In this document: piece after piece, positions 9,476 through 21,019 of the stretch | Numbering within the stretch: the first letter of the stretch is position 1 | Layout: the number at the start of each line of letters is the position of its first letter | Source: Rhinopithecus roxellana | Lineage: Eukaryota > Chordata > Mammalia > Primates > Cercopithecidae | NCBI RefSeq assembly: GCF_007565055.1 | Contig: NC_044551.1 | Location: 99,844,266-99,908,265 of the forward strand | Length of the DNA stretch: 64,000 bases | Direction: 5' to 3' | The notes under the pieces: generated by a model | Told to the model about the DNA's origin: nothing | Databases searched by the model: none | Seen by the model: only the letters and a program-made list of their open reading frames with translations | Program-made: the position numbers and the translations under genes

Positions 9476-10020
9476 GGTAATCATACTCAGGCACCCAATG
9501 GAGGCCAAAACAGCCCCCATTGAAGGCTATTTCTCGTGCAACTGATCTCTCTCTAAAACTCTTAACCATACAGCCACTAACTGATCCCTCTATGTCCCCG
9601 TGTCCTTGGTCCCCAGTCTAACTCTATACAGCCAGGCAGAAGTAGCAGAGCTTTTCCAGCAACTTTCCATGCCACTACGCCACTCCCGTCAAAAAGGGCT
9701 GTTTTTCCTCCCTCTAGTTATTGGAATTAGCTGAAAGCCTGGCCTCCCTGCAGCGCCGAACTACCTCAATAGCCTAAGTAGCTGCCCAAAACAGGCAAGC
9801 CCTAGGCTTGTTTACAGCTGAAAAAGGAGGCACTTGTCTCTTCCTTAGAGAAGAGTGCTGCTATTATGTTAGCAAGTCAGGCCTAGCAGACACTAACATT
9901 CAAACCCTCAAATGCTTCCATACCTCGTTCCTATACTAATACTATGCTTTATTTTATTCTTCATCCGTACGTCCAAATGCCAACCATGGGCCCCGACCTT
10001 AACAGCGCCCCTTAACAGCA
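9476..10020 (+). pseudogene. env remnant: SU end and degraded TM
   Basis: Several stop codons and frame changes. Still visible are an SU C-terminal-like segment reading LYVPVSLVPSLTLYSQAE (about 9591-9644), and a basic RQKG stretch (9687-9698) where a furin-type cleavage site would be. The last basic residue is not present. A hydrophobic fusion-peptide-like stretch follows. Further on are a TM heptad region (about 9745-9825), a C-x6-CC motif typical of gammaretroviral TM (9835-9861), and a hydrophobic membrane-anchor-like run (9915-9965) in another frame. It cannot encode a functional envelope. Confidence 0.75.
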
Positions 10021-10078
10021 GGAAGTAGCCAGACAGACCACTGCGCCCCTTATCACTATTATCAATAAAAGGTTGGAC
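10021..10078 (+). other. Pre-LTR segment; no clear polypurine tract
   Basis: The 58 bp before the 3' LTR should include the polypurine tract that primes plus-strand DNA. Only the weak purine-rich AATAAAAGG (10064-10072) is seen, followed by TTGGAC just before the LTR. Confidence 0.4.
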
Positions 10079-10557
10079 TGTTTGGATGAACGGAGGCAAG
10101 ATGGCGCACTTCCGGGTTCTTCATCCCCCCAACTTTTCCCGCGCGCGCGAAAATCCAGCCGGTGACCCGGGAAGGTGCAGACCAACCAGGCATGTGCCAG
10201 GTGATGTCAATCTGAAGAGACCAAGATTTACCTGGTCGTACCTGTGGAACGCCCCCTGACACGCCCGTGCCCCGCCTATTGCCCTCCCACTCCTAGAAAA
10301 GCCGCTCCGGAGGCACGCCACGCGCGGCCTTCCTCAGTCCTCCACTCCTGTCGGGATGTCAGGACTGTGGGAACTCCGTCCGAGAGCTGTACGGGTGACT
10401 CTGGGGGCCCCTTTTGTCGGGGGGCCAACAGACCTCTCCCTACCCACCTTCTTCCCTTGAAGCTAGGTGACCAAAATAAACTTGCAGTTTTGCTCCTACC
10501 CTTGCCTAGTCGCTGGTTCTTTTGTACCCGCTCTGGTGGTCTTAGAAAAACAAAACA
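10079..10557 (+). repeat. 3' LTR of the HERV-F-type provirus
   Basis: Same 479-bp length as the 5' LTR, starting TG and ending CA. It differs at offsets 59, 108 and 160 only. The AATAAA signal is at 10475-10480. It is followed directly by the CTGAT target duplication. Confidence 0.95.
10475..10480 (+). terminator. 3' LTR polyadenylation signal AATAAA
   Basis: At the same offset (396) as in the 5' LTR, and followed by the same T/GT-rich sequence. It would terminate proviral transcripts. Confidence 0.75.
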
Positions 10558-10562
10558 CTGAT
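10558..10562. repeat. Provirus target-site duplication, right copy (CTGAT)
   Basis: Matches 6132-6136 and is placed directly after the terminal CA of the 3' LTR. Confidence 0.92.
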
Positions 10563-10712
10563 GGGTGCGTTTTCACAGAGTGCTGATTGGTGCATTTACA
10601 ATCCTTTAGCTAGACACAGAGTGCTGATTGGTACATTTACAATCCTTTAGTTAAACAGAAAAGTTCTCCAAGTCCACACTCAACCCAGGAAGTCCAGCTG
10701 GCTTCACCTCTG
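10563..10712 (+). mobile_element. Older class I ERV LTR, 3' part (truncated)
   Basis: Continues the GCTGATTGGT repeat series (10582 and 10623), with the same TTTACAATCCTTTAG spacer as the left part. It ends after CCAGCTGGCTTCACCT; the R and U5 parts of the LTR are not present. Confidence 0.8.
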
Positions 10713-11589
10713 AGCTTCACTCTTAATGGAGTTTTGCTTATCCTTTCATAGAAATAGTCACTTTCCTAGATGGTCCACATATGAATAGGTATTTGATATC
10801 TTAAATGAAAAATAATAAAATGTTTTAAGGATAAATTTACCACCATGTTGTTAAAAACAATTTTAATTGACAAAGTATATCAGACTAGCGTGACAGGCTT
10901 TGCGATGAGCAAAGCCAGTTGTCATCTCCTTGGATAAGTGAAAATATGGCTCTTATACATGAAGACCAAAACATTTTTCTAAACATCAAAAATTAATTTA
11001 TTTTTATAGCTTCACACAGAGTACAACACATGTATTCTTGTTTTACTTTGGAAACATGTACCTTCTAAGACTCTTAATAAGGTTGTTCCTTGTACTCTTA
11101 ATTAAAAGAATGTACATATTTCATTTCCCCAGGTTTAGTTAGTTATTTGTAAGTGCACTTTTTTTGGTTAAGTTTGGAAGAAATTTAATCATAATTTCTT
11201 TGTTTATAGTTTATTACTATACCTCTGGAAAAGGATATAGCATAATAGATAATAGCATCTTATATTTCCAAAGCATTGTGTGGCTTTCTAAGTGACTTTA
11301 TATATACTGACTCATTTGAAATGATTTTAGGAAGTACGTGGAACATAGTTGATCAGTAAGAATTAATTATCCAGGTTACCTTGTTTAAATCATCAAGGAA
11401 AACACCAGAAGTGTCTCCACTTTAATGAAAATAAACTATCAATTGCAATCTAATCTTTGTTTTCGTCATAGGTTGTTATTTTCAATAATAATGCAGGAGT
11501 TGTTAAGAAATTACTTTTAGGCAGTTAGGGTAAAAGTTCTGGCTGGAATTTGACTTTAAAAAAAAGCAGCCCCAAACCATTTTTTCTCC
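10713..11589. other. Unique AT-rich sequence
   Basis: No gene. The stretch at about 11240-11335 (ends of GATTTTAGGAAG type after a CTGACTCATTTGA-like core) faintly recalls an L2 or MIR remnant, but I cannot place it. Confidence 0.4.
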
Positions 11590-11964
11590 AACAGAGAGCA
11601 GCCTGATCGATATGCAAACTAGGAGCTTTCATATGTAAATGAAGACAGCTGTACCTGGAAGCCAGGTACATTCAATATGGCATCTCCCACCCTCTTTTCC
11701 TTGTCACGGCAGCCTTCAGGTAAAACCACCTGTACAGACTTCATGGCAACTGCCAGGTGGAGGCCATATTTGCCTAATAAAAGACAAGGGTGGGAGGGCC
11801 AGTCTTTTCCCGGGCTATGTAAGTGGCACCTGGTCAAACCAATCCCCTGGACCCTATGAAGTAAATCAATCACCACCTCCTCAAGCCGCTGTACAAAATA
11901 AATTGCATTCAGCTGCAAACTGGAGACCCTCTTTTGGGTGACCCACTTTCTCAGCATGTGGAAA
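11590..11964 (+). mobile_element. LTR-like element, left part (class I ERV, family not identified)
   Basis: The block has LTR-like features: AATAAA near 11898, TGACCCACTTTCTCAGCATG after it, and a paired segment resuming after the Alu at about 12314 (TAAACTTTCTGCTCCTAAACC onward to about 12425). The Alu at 11967-12297 therefore seems to have split one LTR. The boundaries are approximate. Confidence 0.45.
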
Positions 11965-11966
11965 CT

Positions 11967-12297
11967 TTTTCTCTTTCTCTCTCTCTCTTTCTCTCTCTCC
12001 CCCTCTCCCTCTCTCCTTTTCTTTTCTTTTTGAATCTTGCTCTGTCGCCCAGGCGGGAATGCAGTGGCGCTGTCTCAGCTCACTGCAACCTCTACTTCCC
12101 AAGTTTGAGCTATTCTCCTGCCGCAGCCTCCCTAGTAGCTGGGACCACAGGCATGTGCCACCACGCCTGGCTAATTTTTGTAATTTTAGTAGAGATGGTG
12201 TTGGCCAGGCTGGTCTCGAACCCCTGACCTCAGGTGATCCACCTGCCTTGGCCTCCCAAAGTGTTGGGATGACAGGTGTGAGCCACAGCTCCTGGCC
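11967..12297 (-). mobile_element. Alu SINE, minus strand, with CT-rich expanded tail
   Basis: Body from TGAATCTTGCTCTGTCGCC to CTGGCC. On this strand the tail is a long CT microsatellite (CTCTTTCTCTCTCTCT type, 11970-12031), that is, a GA-rich degenerated poly-A. AluS/J grade. Confidence 0.93.
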
Positions 12298-12299
12298 TC

Positions 12300-12430
12300 T
12301 CTTTTTTAAATTAAACTTTCTGCTCCTAAACCCACTCCTCATGTGTGTCTGTGTCCTGAATTCTTTCTTGACGATGACAAAGAACCAGTGTATATCCCCC
12401 AGACAACAGAGCCATTTCAGTGACACGGTC
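12300..12430 (+). mobile_element. LTR-like element, right part
   Basis: Continuation of the 11590-11964 block after the Alu. It reads through a TGTGTCTGTGTCCTGAATTC segment like the U5 end of class I LTRs. Identity is uncertain. Confidence 0.4.
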
Positions 12431-15400
12431 ATCACAAATTTATCACGCATTTCAACACTTTTTCTTTTAATTTCATTGAGAATGCTCGCTGTCAGCTGCC
12501 AACCTCTATTTCCTCCTCTTCACCCCACCCCCAAGACAAAAACCTAAAGAAAGACGGCACTGTCCTACACATTGAGTTTAAATTGATTAATGACCAGTTA
12601 ATAAGAGGAAACAGGAACCCATTCGGTCATCTGCACCATAGAATTTGTAGTCTTCGAAACAAGTTAATTCTGATTTCATTTGTTTTGATAAAAGTCCAAG
12701 AATACAGAGTCATACCATCTGTCTTAGTTTTGATAGTCTTTGTTATGTTTGCCTTTTAGCCTCTTAAAAAAGACAATTGAAATGACAATGTATAAACAAT
12801 ATGAAATAGATCCAACGCTGAGTTTTCAAGAAGGCATATTGTCACCAATTGTTATGAGCCAAATGAAATGGGAGTGTCTTGTTTTCTTTTGGTTCTTACA
12901 GGATAGAGTTTGCATAGCCTAAATTGTGTGCTTTTTCTCCACTGCCATAATTTCAGGCAATTAAATGCAGACACTCAAATATTCATAAGTGCAGTAACAA
13001 CAGGAAACAGCACAGTAAATAGAGACAGTCCTGGATGTTCTTAGATTTGGGATAATGCGTATACTAGGGACATTATTTTCCATTGACTGGTTTTATTTTT
13101 CTAAGATATTTTTGATATAAATGATGGATTAATTTTTAATAAAACTGTAGATAGGTAAGAACAATTAACTTAAGAAACTAAAAATAAGGTGTTAGTTCAA
13201 ACTTAGGCTTCAGAATCTTTTTTTTGTTAAAAACTAATAATAAAATCCAACCTGGTACATATTAGCCATTTGTTATGGCATCTAGGTATTTGTGAAGCTT
13301 AAACTTGAACTCACAGTAATCTAGAGGAAATGTCTCAACCCCAAATGAAACTTGTCCCCAAAGCTATAATATACATACTTTTCAAAATAAATACCAACAA
13401 GTGCCAGTCTTTAGAGACGTATTTTATATGAAAATTGCTGTTTGAAGTAGAATACTGGTTTTCAATTTCAAATTAAAAACATAATGCACCACCAAAGGTG
13501 TTGATTTGTTTCATCTATTGTAAACCAGAGGTGTTATTAACCAAGAAGACTTCTTTGGTACCATGCTTCATTAAACTACATTTTCAGATTTGTGGTTAAT
13601 TCTTATAACTGTTAGATAAACAGTATCATATATCATTTAAAAATACCCAAACCATCCTGAAATGCCTTCTGAAGTAATCGGCAGCGCAGTGTAAGCAAAT
13701 AGACCTGCCTGTATGTTCTTAGCAATACCCAGAGGCAGCCTCATCCATTAAAGTTAGTTTTATTGAAGGGAAATATATGGCTAAGATGTCAGTCTGTTTC
13801 TCTTTTGAAAAGGCATTACAGAATCTTTATCATCCGCCTCGACCATCTAGAGAGCAGACTTCTGGTTTTCCAAATACCATCTGCAAAAACTGGACTTGTT
13901 AAATTTCCATGAGATTAGATGTGTTTTTTCATCAGAGTTTCTAGCCTTTTTTCAGCTCCCTTAATCAAGGAGAGTCTCCTTGCATTGAATATGCTCATTA
14001 CAAACAAATTAGCGTTAAAACAGTGGCTTCCCAACCCCAGAAATGTAAGTGCTAATGAACAGAAAAAGGGTCGCCAGTGAAAAATAACTCAGGCGAGCTA
14101 CATCTCCGCACCACTGTTTGCAGCACTTGGGAAAAGGTTCTAATATTAATGCCTCTTGTCAGAAAACCCTTACAACCTCTATTAAATCATCTTCTCTTTC
14201 GACGGTGCTGTAGTTATAAATAGGCTCACAATGAATTCTGAATTCTCTACATGTAAATCATGCCACATACCATTATCTGATATCCTTGAATTAGGTATGC
14301 GTGGCCTTGGGGGCAATAAAGGATAGGTCGATGCAGCCAGCTGTCTCCTTTAGTAATAACTGCTGTACGTTAAAGACTAACAGCCAGACAATAAATAACA
14401 TTTTCAAATCTGCATCTAGACTTTGAGTAGGAGAGAAATGAATAATGATTTCCTTGTGTTAGGTTAGACTTAAGCAAAAGGTCAAACCTTTCAGCAAAAG
14501 GAACAACAGCTGTACAATCCAGTTAATCATAGACAAAAGTGTGTGTGTGTATAAACCTGTAAGCAGGATAATTAACGGGTCTACTCACTTTCAGTGTATG
14601 CCATCGTGCCATTTTATTCTTACAAACCCAATGTTCTTTACATGTATTGCTCACTCCTACTCTCTTTAAAAGAAGGTGAGAGGTTATTAAATCCAGTTTA
14701 GAACAAGAAGCTAGGAGTAATGATATTATATTTGAGCATTGTACTTAAATCAAGAGCAACTTTTTAATGAAGGCAAGGTCTTTGTGTATAGATTATATTG
14801 AGTTAGAATTATATATTTTTATAAGTATAACAAAATATCTGAATCTATTTGCATATCTTCTATAAGAACATAAAATTTCTGATATTGACTGAGTTTAGTA
14901 GAAAAGTGATATGCAAGAAGAATCAATGCTCTCAAACTAAACAAATGAAAACAAAAAACAATAGGGATAAATTGGTTCTGTGAAGAATCTGCTGAGATTT
15001 TAATTTTCTTCATCCATATAGCTCTAGAAAGATCACCTACATCAAAATATTGAAGTCATATTAATGTTTCTTTTATGAGAGGAAAGAACCGATTAATTGT
15101 AGTTTATTTGGAAATAATTTTTATTTGTGTGATTGTATATGTGTCCAAATTGTGCTTTAATTTAGCTGTGGTACAGGATCTCTGCTACTAAAACGTATTC
15201 TGTTTAACTGCAGTAAACTGCAACAAGTAACTGCAGACTTTTAACCGTTTACTTCCCCAGCTTCCCCTGTCTCTATGTTTCTGTGCGAACAATACAAGTA
15301 AATCTCCACCCACACCCCCCCACTTTTGGGATGGAAGTTTTCAGTAGTGATACCAATATTGTTTTTGCTGGCAAGTAATTCACCAGTGGCTCATTTTCAT

Positions 15401-16382
15401 CAGCTTTTATTTCACAGCAATTGTAAAATAAACCACTCGTAGCACATGTTGTTAATGTCTGGTCCCTGGAGTGTAACTGATGTTCCACGGTATGGGTCGT
15501 GTGCTAAAGTGTGCGTTAAAAAGGGAGAAATTAATAGTACTACCACTGATTCAAACTAAATGGTATTCAGTGGGTACTGCCATTGCTTTAATAGTATCAT
15601 AGCATGTTATTTTGCTGGTTTCTTTTAGAGTCTGATTTTAAAGCAAATTTAAGGGGATAAAAGAACATACTGACATAATGAATACTTAGCACAGAACTGG
15701 TCAGATACTGATGTTTCATTTTCACATTATATTCTTTTCATTTCATATTTGACCTTCATTTTATATTTGGCAAGATAGTAAAACTAATAACATAATCAGT
15801 AGATTCTGTGCTCCTGCAGAACTTAATATAATGTTACTATTGTGCTTGATTATATGTATACCTCAATTATCTATTTTTAGAATAAAGATAAACCTTTTTA
15901 TTCTTAATTATATACTTAGGAAAAGAAATCACATAATTGGTTTCAAAGATGAAATTTATATAACATCTTATATACTGATTTCAGTTGAGCATTATTTTTA
16001 TTGTATTCTATTTCACAATAATTAAGAAATCCATCACAATACAATTCTTACAAATATTCTTAATACTTTTTAAGACAGAGTCACTTTTATGCTGATGACA
16101 TTTCCTCAAAATTGATAGATGGCATGCTGTTCATCTTCCAGGTAAAGATGTTATCAACTGAAGAGGTTTTTTGAGCACACACAAACATATTTTAACTGCT
16201 TGTCAGTACCAAGTTCTGCGCTAGGTGTTTTCACGTTCATTCAGAACTGATGTTATCCAAAATTACAACACCACTAATGAGTAATCTTAAGTGCGTTTTG
16301 CTATTTTATACTCTTGCTTCCATTCAAAGATGTATAAAATTCCTTGCATGAGACTTTTGCATGCAGCAAACTTTATTAAATG
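12431..16382. other. Repeat-poor block, no gene recognised
   Basis: Almost 4 kb without Alu, L1 or LTR that I recognise. Within it, 13550-14500 has a more even composition and many homeobox-like TAAT and AATTA cores, and may be a conserved non-coding element (see findings). No splice-bounded exon could be supported. Confidence 0.45.
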
Positions 16383-17035
16383 CAGTGGATTCTTATTATT
16401 CAAGGTAGTTATGTTCTATAAAGTCACTGTAAACACTGAATTAACAAATACTGAATTATTGCTTCTAAGGGAAATAGAGGGTTAGGTTCCTGCAAGCCTC
16501 TGGTCACATTTTTGCCAACTGATCAATACTTAACCTTGTTTTGCGTCTGTTTCTGTTTGGAGGTATCTTGTTGAATATTTATTTTTAATTCATTAGCATT
16601 GAACTCACAGCCAGCAGCATCTATAACTCATGCCTAAATGAAGCTTAGGTAACACACATATTTTCTCTGTAAGGCACATCACAGCTTTCTTGTGCTTAGG
16701 AACCCTAGACAGAACTGTAGTGCTGCGCTTGGGGGCCATTTAAAACTGCAGAATCACCACAAAAAGCACAAAAAAGGCAATAATGTAGCACTAAATAGAA
16801 CACACAAAAAATACTTATTTACAGGATGAGAGCAGAAACCAGAAGGTAGACAGGAGCCTCGTGCAACCTCAACTGGGAGTGTGCACTTCAGGCAACTCAA
16901 TTTTTTCACTGTTCTCTGTGCATGTCTACAAATGACTGTGAAAATACCTCTAGTATTGATTTTGGTGTTGCAAATATATTTTAGCAACGATGCGACTTCA
17001 CAAATATAGAATCCATGAATATTGAAGATCAACTG
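16383..17035 (+). mobile_element. Tigger-like (pogo/mariner) DNA transposon, 653 bp
   Basis: The left end CAGTGGATTCTTATTATTCA pairs with the right end, whose reverse complement reads CAGTTGATCTTCAATATTCA. These are imperfect terminal inverted repeats. TA follows the right end, as expected for TA target duplication; the left flank is TG, so that copy has decayed. No transposase frame was recognised, so this is a non-autonomous or internally deleted copy. The family (Tigger/MER44 type) is by resemblance. Confidence 0.7.
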
Positions 17036-17699
17036 TATTCAGAGATGTGGAAAAGGGCAGAATCAAAACAGTGAAAACCACATATAATTAGATGTATGCT
17101 TTCCCATTTAAAAAGTCTGTTACCTACCGCACTCCTTGATGAATCATTTCTTTTCTTCTTTCCAGCTTTCTTGATCCAACTTTCCTTCCTAGAATTTGCC
17201 TCCCTCCTCCATGCCAACTCCATATTCTCTTTGCCCTTTTTTCATCTTTTACTGGGCAAACTGAAATTCTTAATATGTTTTTCTAGTTTATCCTAGCTAT
17301 TACCTCTATTGGATTCCTGCCCTCTAGTTTTGATGCTAATATGCAGAGCTTTAGTTATTACTGCCATTCTTCATGGCTGAAACATTACAGTTGTAGAATG
17401 CTAGAAGATTTTTCCAGCGTCTCCAATGTCTTTCAATCCTCTACCTTTGTGCTTTCTTGAAACACAAGGTTCTAGCTGTCAGTCCAGGGAGGTAGAACAT
17501 CCACCCGTACTGTCCTTGGTATTTTAGAACAAGCTACCCATACTGTCCTTGGTATTTTTAGAAATGCAGAGAAAAATTAAGCCTCAACTTTGAATTACGA
17601 AACAGACTTTTGATGCCAGTGGTAAGAACAAAATATTTGAGAGAGAAGGTTTTTTGTTTGTTTTTCTTTTAAATATTACAGAGACTAGGTTTGGGGAGG
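17036..17699. other. Unique sequence with a 33-bp tandem duplication
   Basis: No gene. At 17503-17535 and 17536-17566 there are two copies of a 33-bp unit containing TACTGTCCTTGGTATTTT, differing by G/A and an extra T. Confidence 0.6.
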
Positions 17700-18240
17700 C
17701 TTCCATGTTTTGAAGGCAATAACAGCATTATTCATGTAAGTTCTCAAACTGGTAACAACCTAAATGCTGTTTAGTAGAATGGATAAGTCTATCAGGTTAT
17801 ATTTGTTTACTAGACTATGATACAGCAAGGAAAATGAACAAATTACATGCAAACATATGGATAAAACTCATAATCATATTTTGAATGCAAGAAGGCAGAC
17901 CTAGCAGCATATAGACTGGTGTTTTTTTAATATGAATATTTTTAAAGGTGTAACTAACTTATGATGTTGGAAATCAGGATAGTAAAAATTTAGCAAAGGA
18001 GGGTGGGGGCCATGGGGGAGCAAAGAGCTTCTGGAATGTTGCTTGTTTTCCATTCTTTACAATCTGGGGAGAAGTTAAATAGATGTGTTGACCGTGGGAC
18101 AAACATGAAGCTGAATACATTTATGATGTAAGCCCTTTTCTGAATATGTATCCAATAGAATAGTTCTAAATTTATCGTGAATGGTGGAAAACGCATTTGT
18201 AGAAAATGCACTGTATTGCATTTTATACAATAAAGTTGCC
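17700..18240 (+). mobile_element. L1M 3' end, plus strand
   Basis: 17715-17900 matches the well-known L1 ORF2 C-terminal coding pattern (AACAACCTAAATGCTGTTTA, AGTAGAATGGATAAG, AACTCATAATCATATTTTGA). A purine-rich GGAGGGTGGGGGCCATGG stretch and an L1M-type 3' UTR follow, to about 18240. It is old and diverged. Confidence 0.65.
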
Positions 18241-18408
18241 AGAGATGTATATATTTTTATTTTCTGACAGAGCAAACAAATTACCTACATATGTGTATAT
18301 ATTTATATATGAGCAAGGGGAAAGGACGAGTAATATACATCAGATGTTAATGTTGGTCACCCCAATGGGGATTAGAGGCTTGAAGCTTTGCAAAGGGTAG
18401 AAGACTAG

Positions 18409-18730
18409 TGTTGGAGGACTTTCCTTAGTTCAGCGAAAGATAGGGTCCTTGTCACACAGCGATGAAAGATTAGGCTCACAGATAAGTTGAAGGGTGAGAC
18501 TAATGGAATTATTGGGCAAAAGGCAAAAAAGGGGAAACAGGGACTCAGTAGAGTGAAAGTCCTTCCAGTATAAGCTTCTTGCATCACAGATTGAATTCCG
18601 GGTTCCACACAGGCAGAGGAGGGGTCTGGCTCCGCCCGGCTACAAAGGGCACAAACTTCCCCAGGCTCTACTCCAGTGTGCAGGCTGGTTGGGGTTTCTC
18701 TGGGGGAACCCTTTCCACTGGGCTGCGTCA
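18409..18730 (-). mobile_element. Short solo LTR, minus strand (family not identified), copy 1
   Basis: On the plus strand it begins TGTTGGAGGACTTTCC and ends GGGCTGCGTCA, flanked by CTAG on both sides (18405-18408 and 18731-18734), a 4-bp target duplication typical of class I ERVs. It is 322 bp long. It is clearly the same element as 63423-63745. Confidence 0.75.
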
Positions 18731-18734
18731 CTAG

Positions 18735-20089
18735 AATTGGTTTTTATGTCTTTTATATTATTTTACATCTTTTTATATTATTCGACTTGCTACAATAAAC
18801 TATTTCATAGTTTCCAAAACATCAAGAAATGAAATGTCTTATAAAGAAAAAAGTGAGTTGATATCTGAAAAAATGCATATAAGAATATGTAGATCCACCA
18901 GAGTGAAACATACCCACCTGCCAAAAATACGTGAAGATGTCAAGAGCTGTGAAAAGGAAGTAACAGTCAGAGAGGAGGCGACAGAGCCTGATTCTAGGGG
19001 ATGAAGCAGCATGACAACAGATAGAGGTCACTCTGATAGGTGATCTCACAATGTACTCAAATGTCTCCAGTTCTTACCAGCCTTGGTATAACTCTGAAGC
19101 CATATCAATAAAGAAAACTCTTGTTCTTGTCACTTAGTATGAATGCAATCTTCATGTCCCTTGAAATACCCTCAACTATTTCTGCGACTCCACAGTTGCC
19201 TCAGAGGAACTCAGAAACCTATTGGTTGGTCTTGTAGCACTCCCCCAGTCTATGTCCTCTCCACAGTTCTCCTGTCAGGTCTTGTGCATCAATAATAGAA
19301 CAACATAAATATGGAATATTTTTTAAAAAGTCCCCATATATGGCAGCACATGTAAATAAATGCCCCCCAGGGATTACCAACCACAGATGATGGAATTCAG
19401 CTGAACTTTGCCTACAAGTCTGGGTGCAGGCAGGACATCCCTCTACAGAGATATGGATGGGATGCTGTCTCTGGGAACTCGAAAGCTACTGGGTGAAACT
19501 GCTTACTCTCATCTTTAATACTTAGCCTGTGCCTGATAAGAGCTATTCAAAGACATTTTAAATGTTTAAAATCTTTTTCTAGTAATCATGATCTTGAGCT
19601 ACCGTAGGAGGCTGCCTTACAGTTTTCCTATCTATAATATCATTGTGTCATGAAGTCTGTGTATCTTGCTGGCCTTTCTTCCTAGATATTTTAGAGACTG
19701 TGTCCTTGGCCTTGTCATTAGGCAACACTGCTTCTTAATTTTTTTCATTTCCAGGCTGTAATATTTAATTTGTTGTTTATTAATTATTTCTTAGGTAGAG
19801 CTGTTTAAATGTTTCCTGAGTTCTTATGATCCTGTTTCTCTTTTGAGCTAGCATCATCAAAACACAGAGCCAAATGAAAGGCTCATTTTTGACTCACCTT
19901 GGTCATTGCCTCCTCTACAATTAGCCCATTGCGAGTTTAGGAAATGGAAGATGTCCCAAATACCTCTTGTTGCCTGGACATTCATTACACTATATGCAAA
20001 TATTAGAAGTGGACGAGCACAGTGTTTTGTGTTGTCCGTTAGCTCAGTCATGCCCTCCTTTGGATGTGCAGACTCACTAAAGGTGGGGT
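18735..20089. other. Unique sequence, no gene recognised
   Basis: AT-rich with no clear repeat. 19330-19560 is the most GC-balanced part. No exon, RNA gene or transposon could be supported. Confidence 0.4.
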
Positions 20090-20400
20090 TTGGGTTCCAT
20101 CAATTCTGAGTATCCAGTACCCAGAGCAATATTTAAAACAGTGGGCACAAGAGATATAGGATTAATGCATTAAGTACCAGTGTATCTTAAACATTGTGTA
20201 GCATTTGGAAGAAATAAAGATGAGTAAAACAATAAGTAAACTAAAAATATCCATAGTCTCATGAGGAAACAAGACAAGGCAATAGCTATAATTACATAAG
20301 GAAGTGCTTTAATAAAGATATAGTAAATGGCTAAGGGAGCAAATACTAGTGAGTGATTAATTTTGCCTAAGGGGGCCGGGGACACCTTTAAGTTCTTGTA
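20090..20400 (+). mobile_element. L2-like LINE remnant, plus strand
   Basis: The order of an ATAAAGATGAGTAAAACAA segment, a CTCATGAGGAAACAAGACA segment, then AATTACATAAGGAAGTGCTTT and GGGGCCGGGGACACC matches the 3' UTR pattern of L2 elements. It is very diverged. Confidence 0.45.
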
Positions 20401-20964
20401 ATCTTGAATGCCCAATATTTAATATAGAATCTTGGCCTTTTGTCTACATGCTAAACCCTCTGCAAAGCTCTCAATCCCTCTTTGAAAGAGGGTAGTATTT
20501 TATCATAAATCTTTAGAACCCCTTACTAATTGGCATAAACCTCCCTGTTAAATAAATCAGTCTGTGTGTGCCTTATATGCAGTATCTAGTTTGGCCTGTA
20601 GACCTTGAATTATTCACTTGGTTCATGCTTCAACTTGATTCATTTCATTCTGCGTATTTTTTTTAGAGAGAAACAAATGAAATTGGGCTCTGTGTGCACT
20701 TAAGAATGGCCCGACTGCCACATCTGACCTCGTTCAAGCTCACTCTTTCTGCCATTTGTTTTTATTTAAATTATTTGCAAGAACATCTCTTGAATATGTT
20801 GCCATCCCAACTATTTAGGTGAAAACAGAGGCCAGAAAACAGAGCTTGAACTTCACAAAATGTTCTATTAGTAGATTACAAAGCTTTGTTACCTCTTAAA
20901 TGAATTGAGCTATCCTTAAACATGTGAAAAATAGCAATCACTAAGCATATATCCTATGTATATA

Positions 20965-21019
<55 letters not shown>

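Larger units (their letters stand above)
6137..10557 (+). mobile_element. Defective HERV-F-type class I endogenous provirus, 4421 bp
   Basis: Complete LTR-internal-LTR structure with 479-bp LTRs starting TG and ending CA, a CTGAT duplication on both sides, and a primer binding site matching tRNA-Phe in 17 of 18 bases. The internal region is only 3463 bp, far shorter than the usual gag-pol-env length. Most of pol and most of env SU are missing. The LTRs differ at three positions (6196/10138 T/C, 6245/10187 T/C, 6297/10239 C/T). The phenylalanine primer and gag architecture fit the HERV-F group. The LTR resembles the LTR21/HERVFH21 set as I recall it; the subfamily name is uncertain. Confidence 0.93.

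Noticed and set aside
5932..10631. CRISPR-like array (regularly spaced GCTGATTGGT units)
   Set aside because: The units are short, uneven in spacing and part of an LTR U3; the genome is a primate one.
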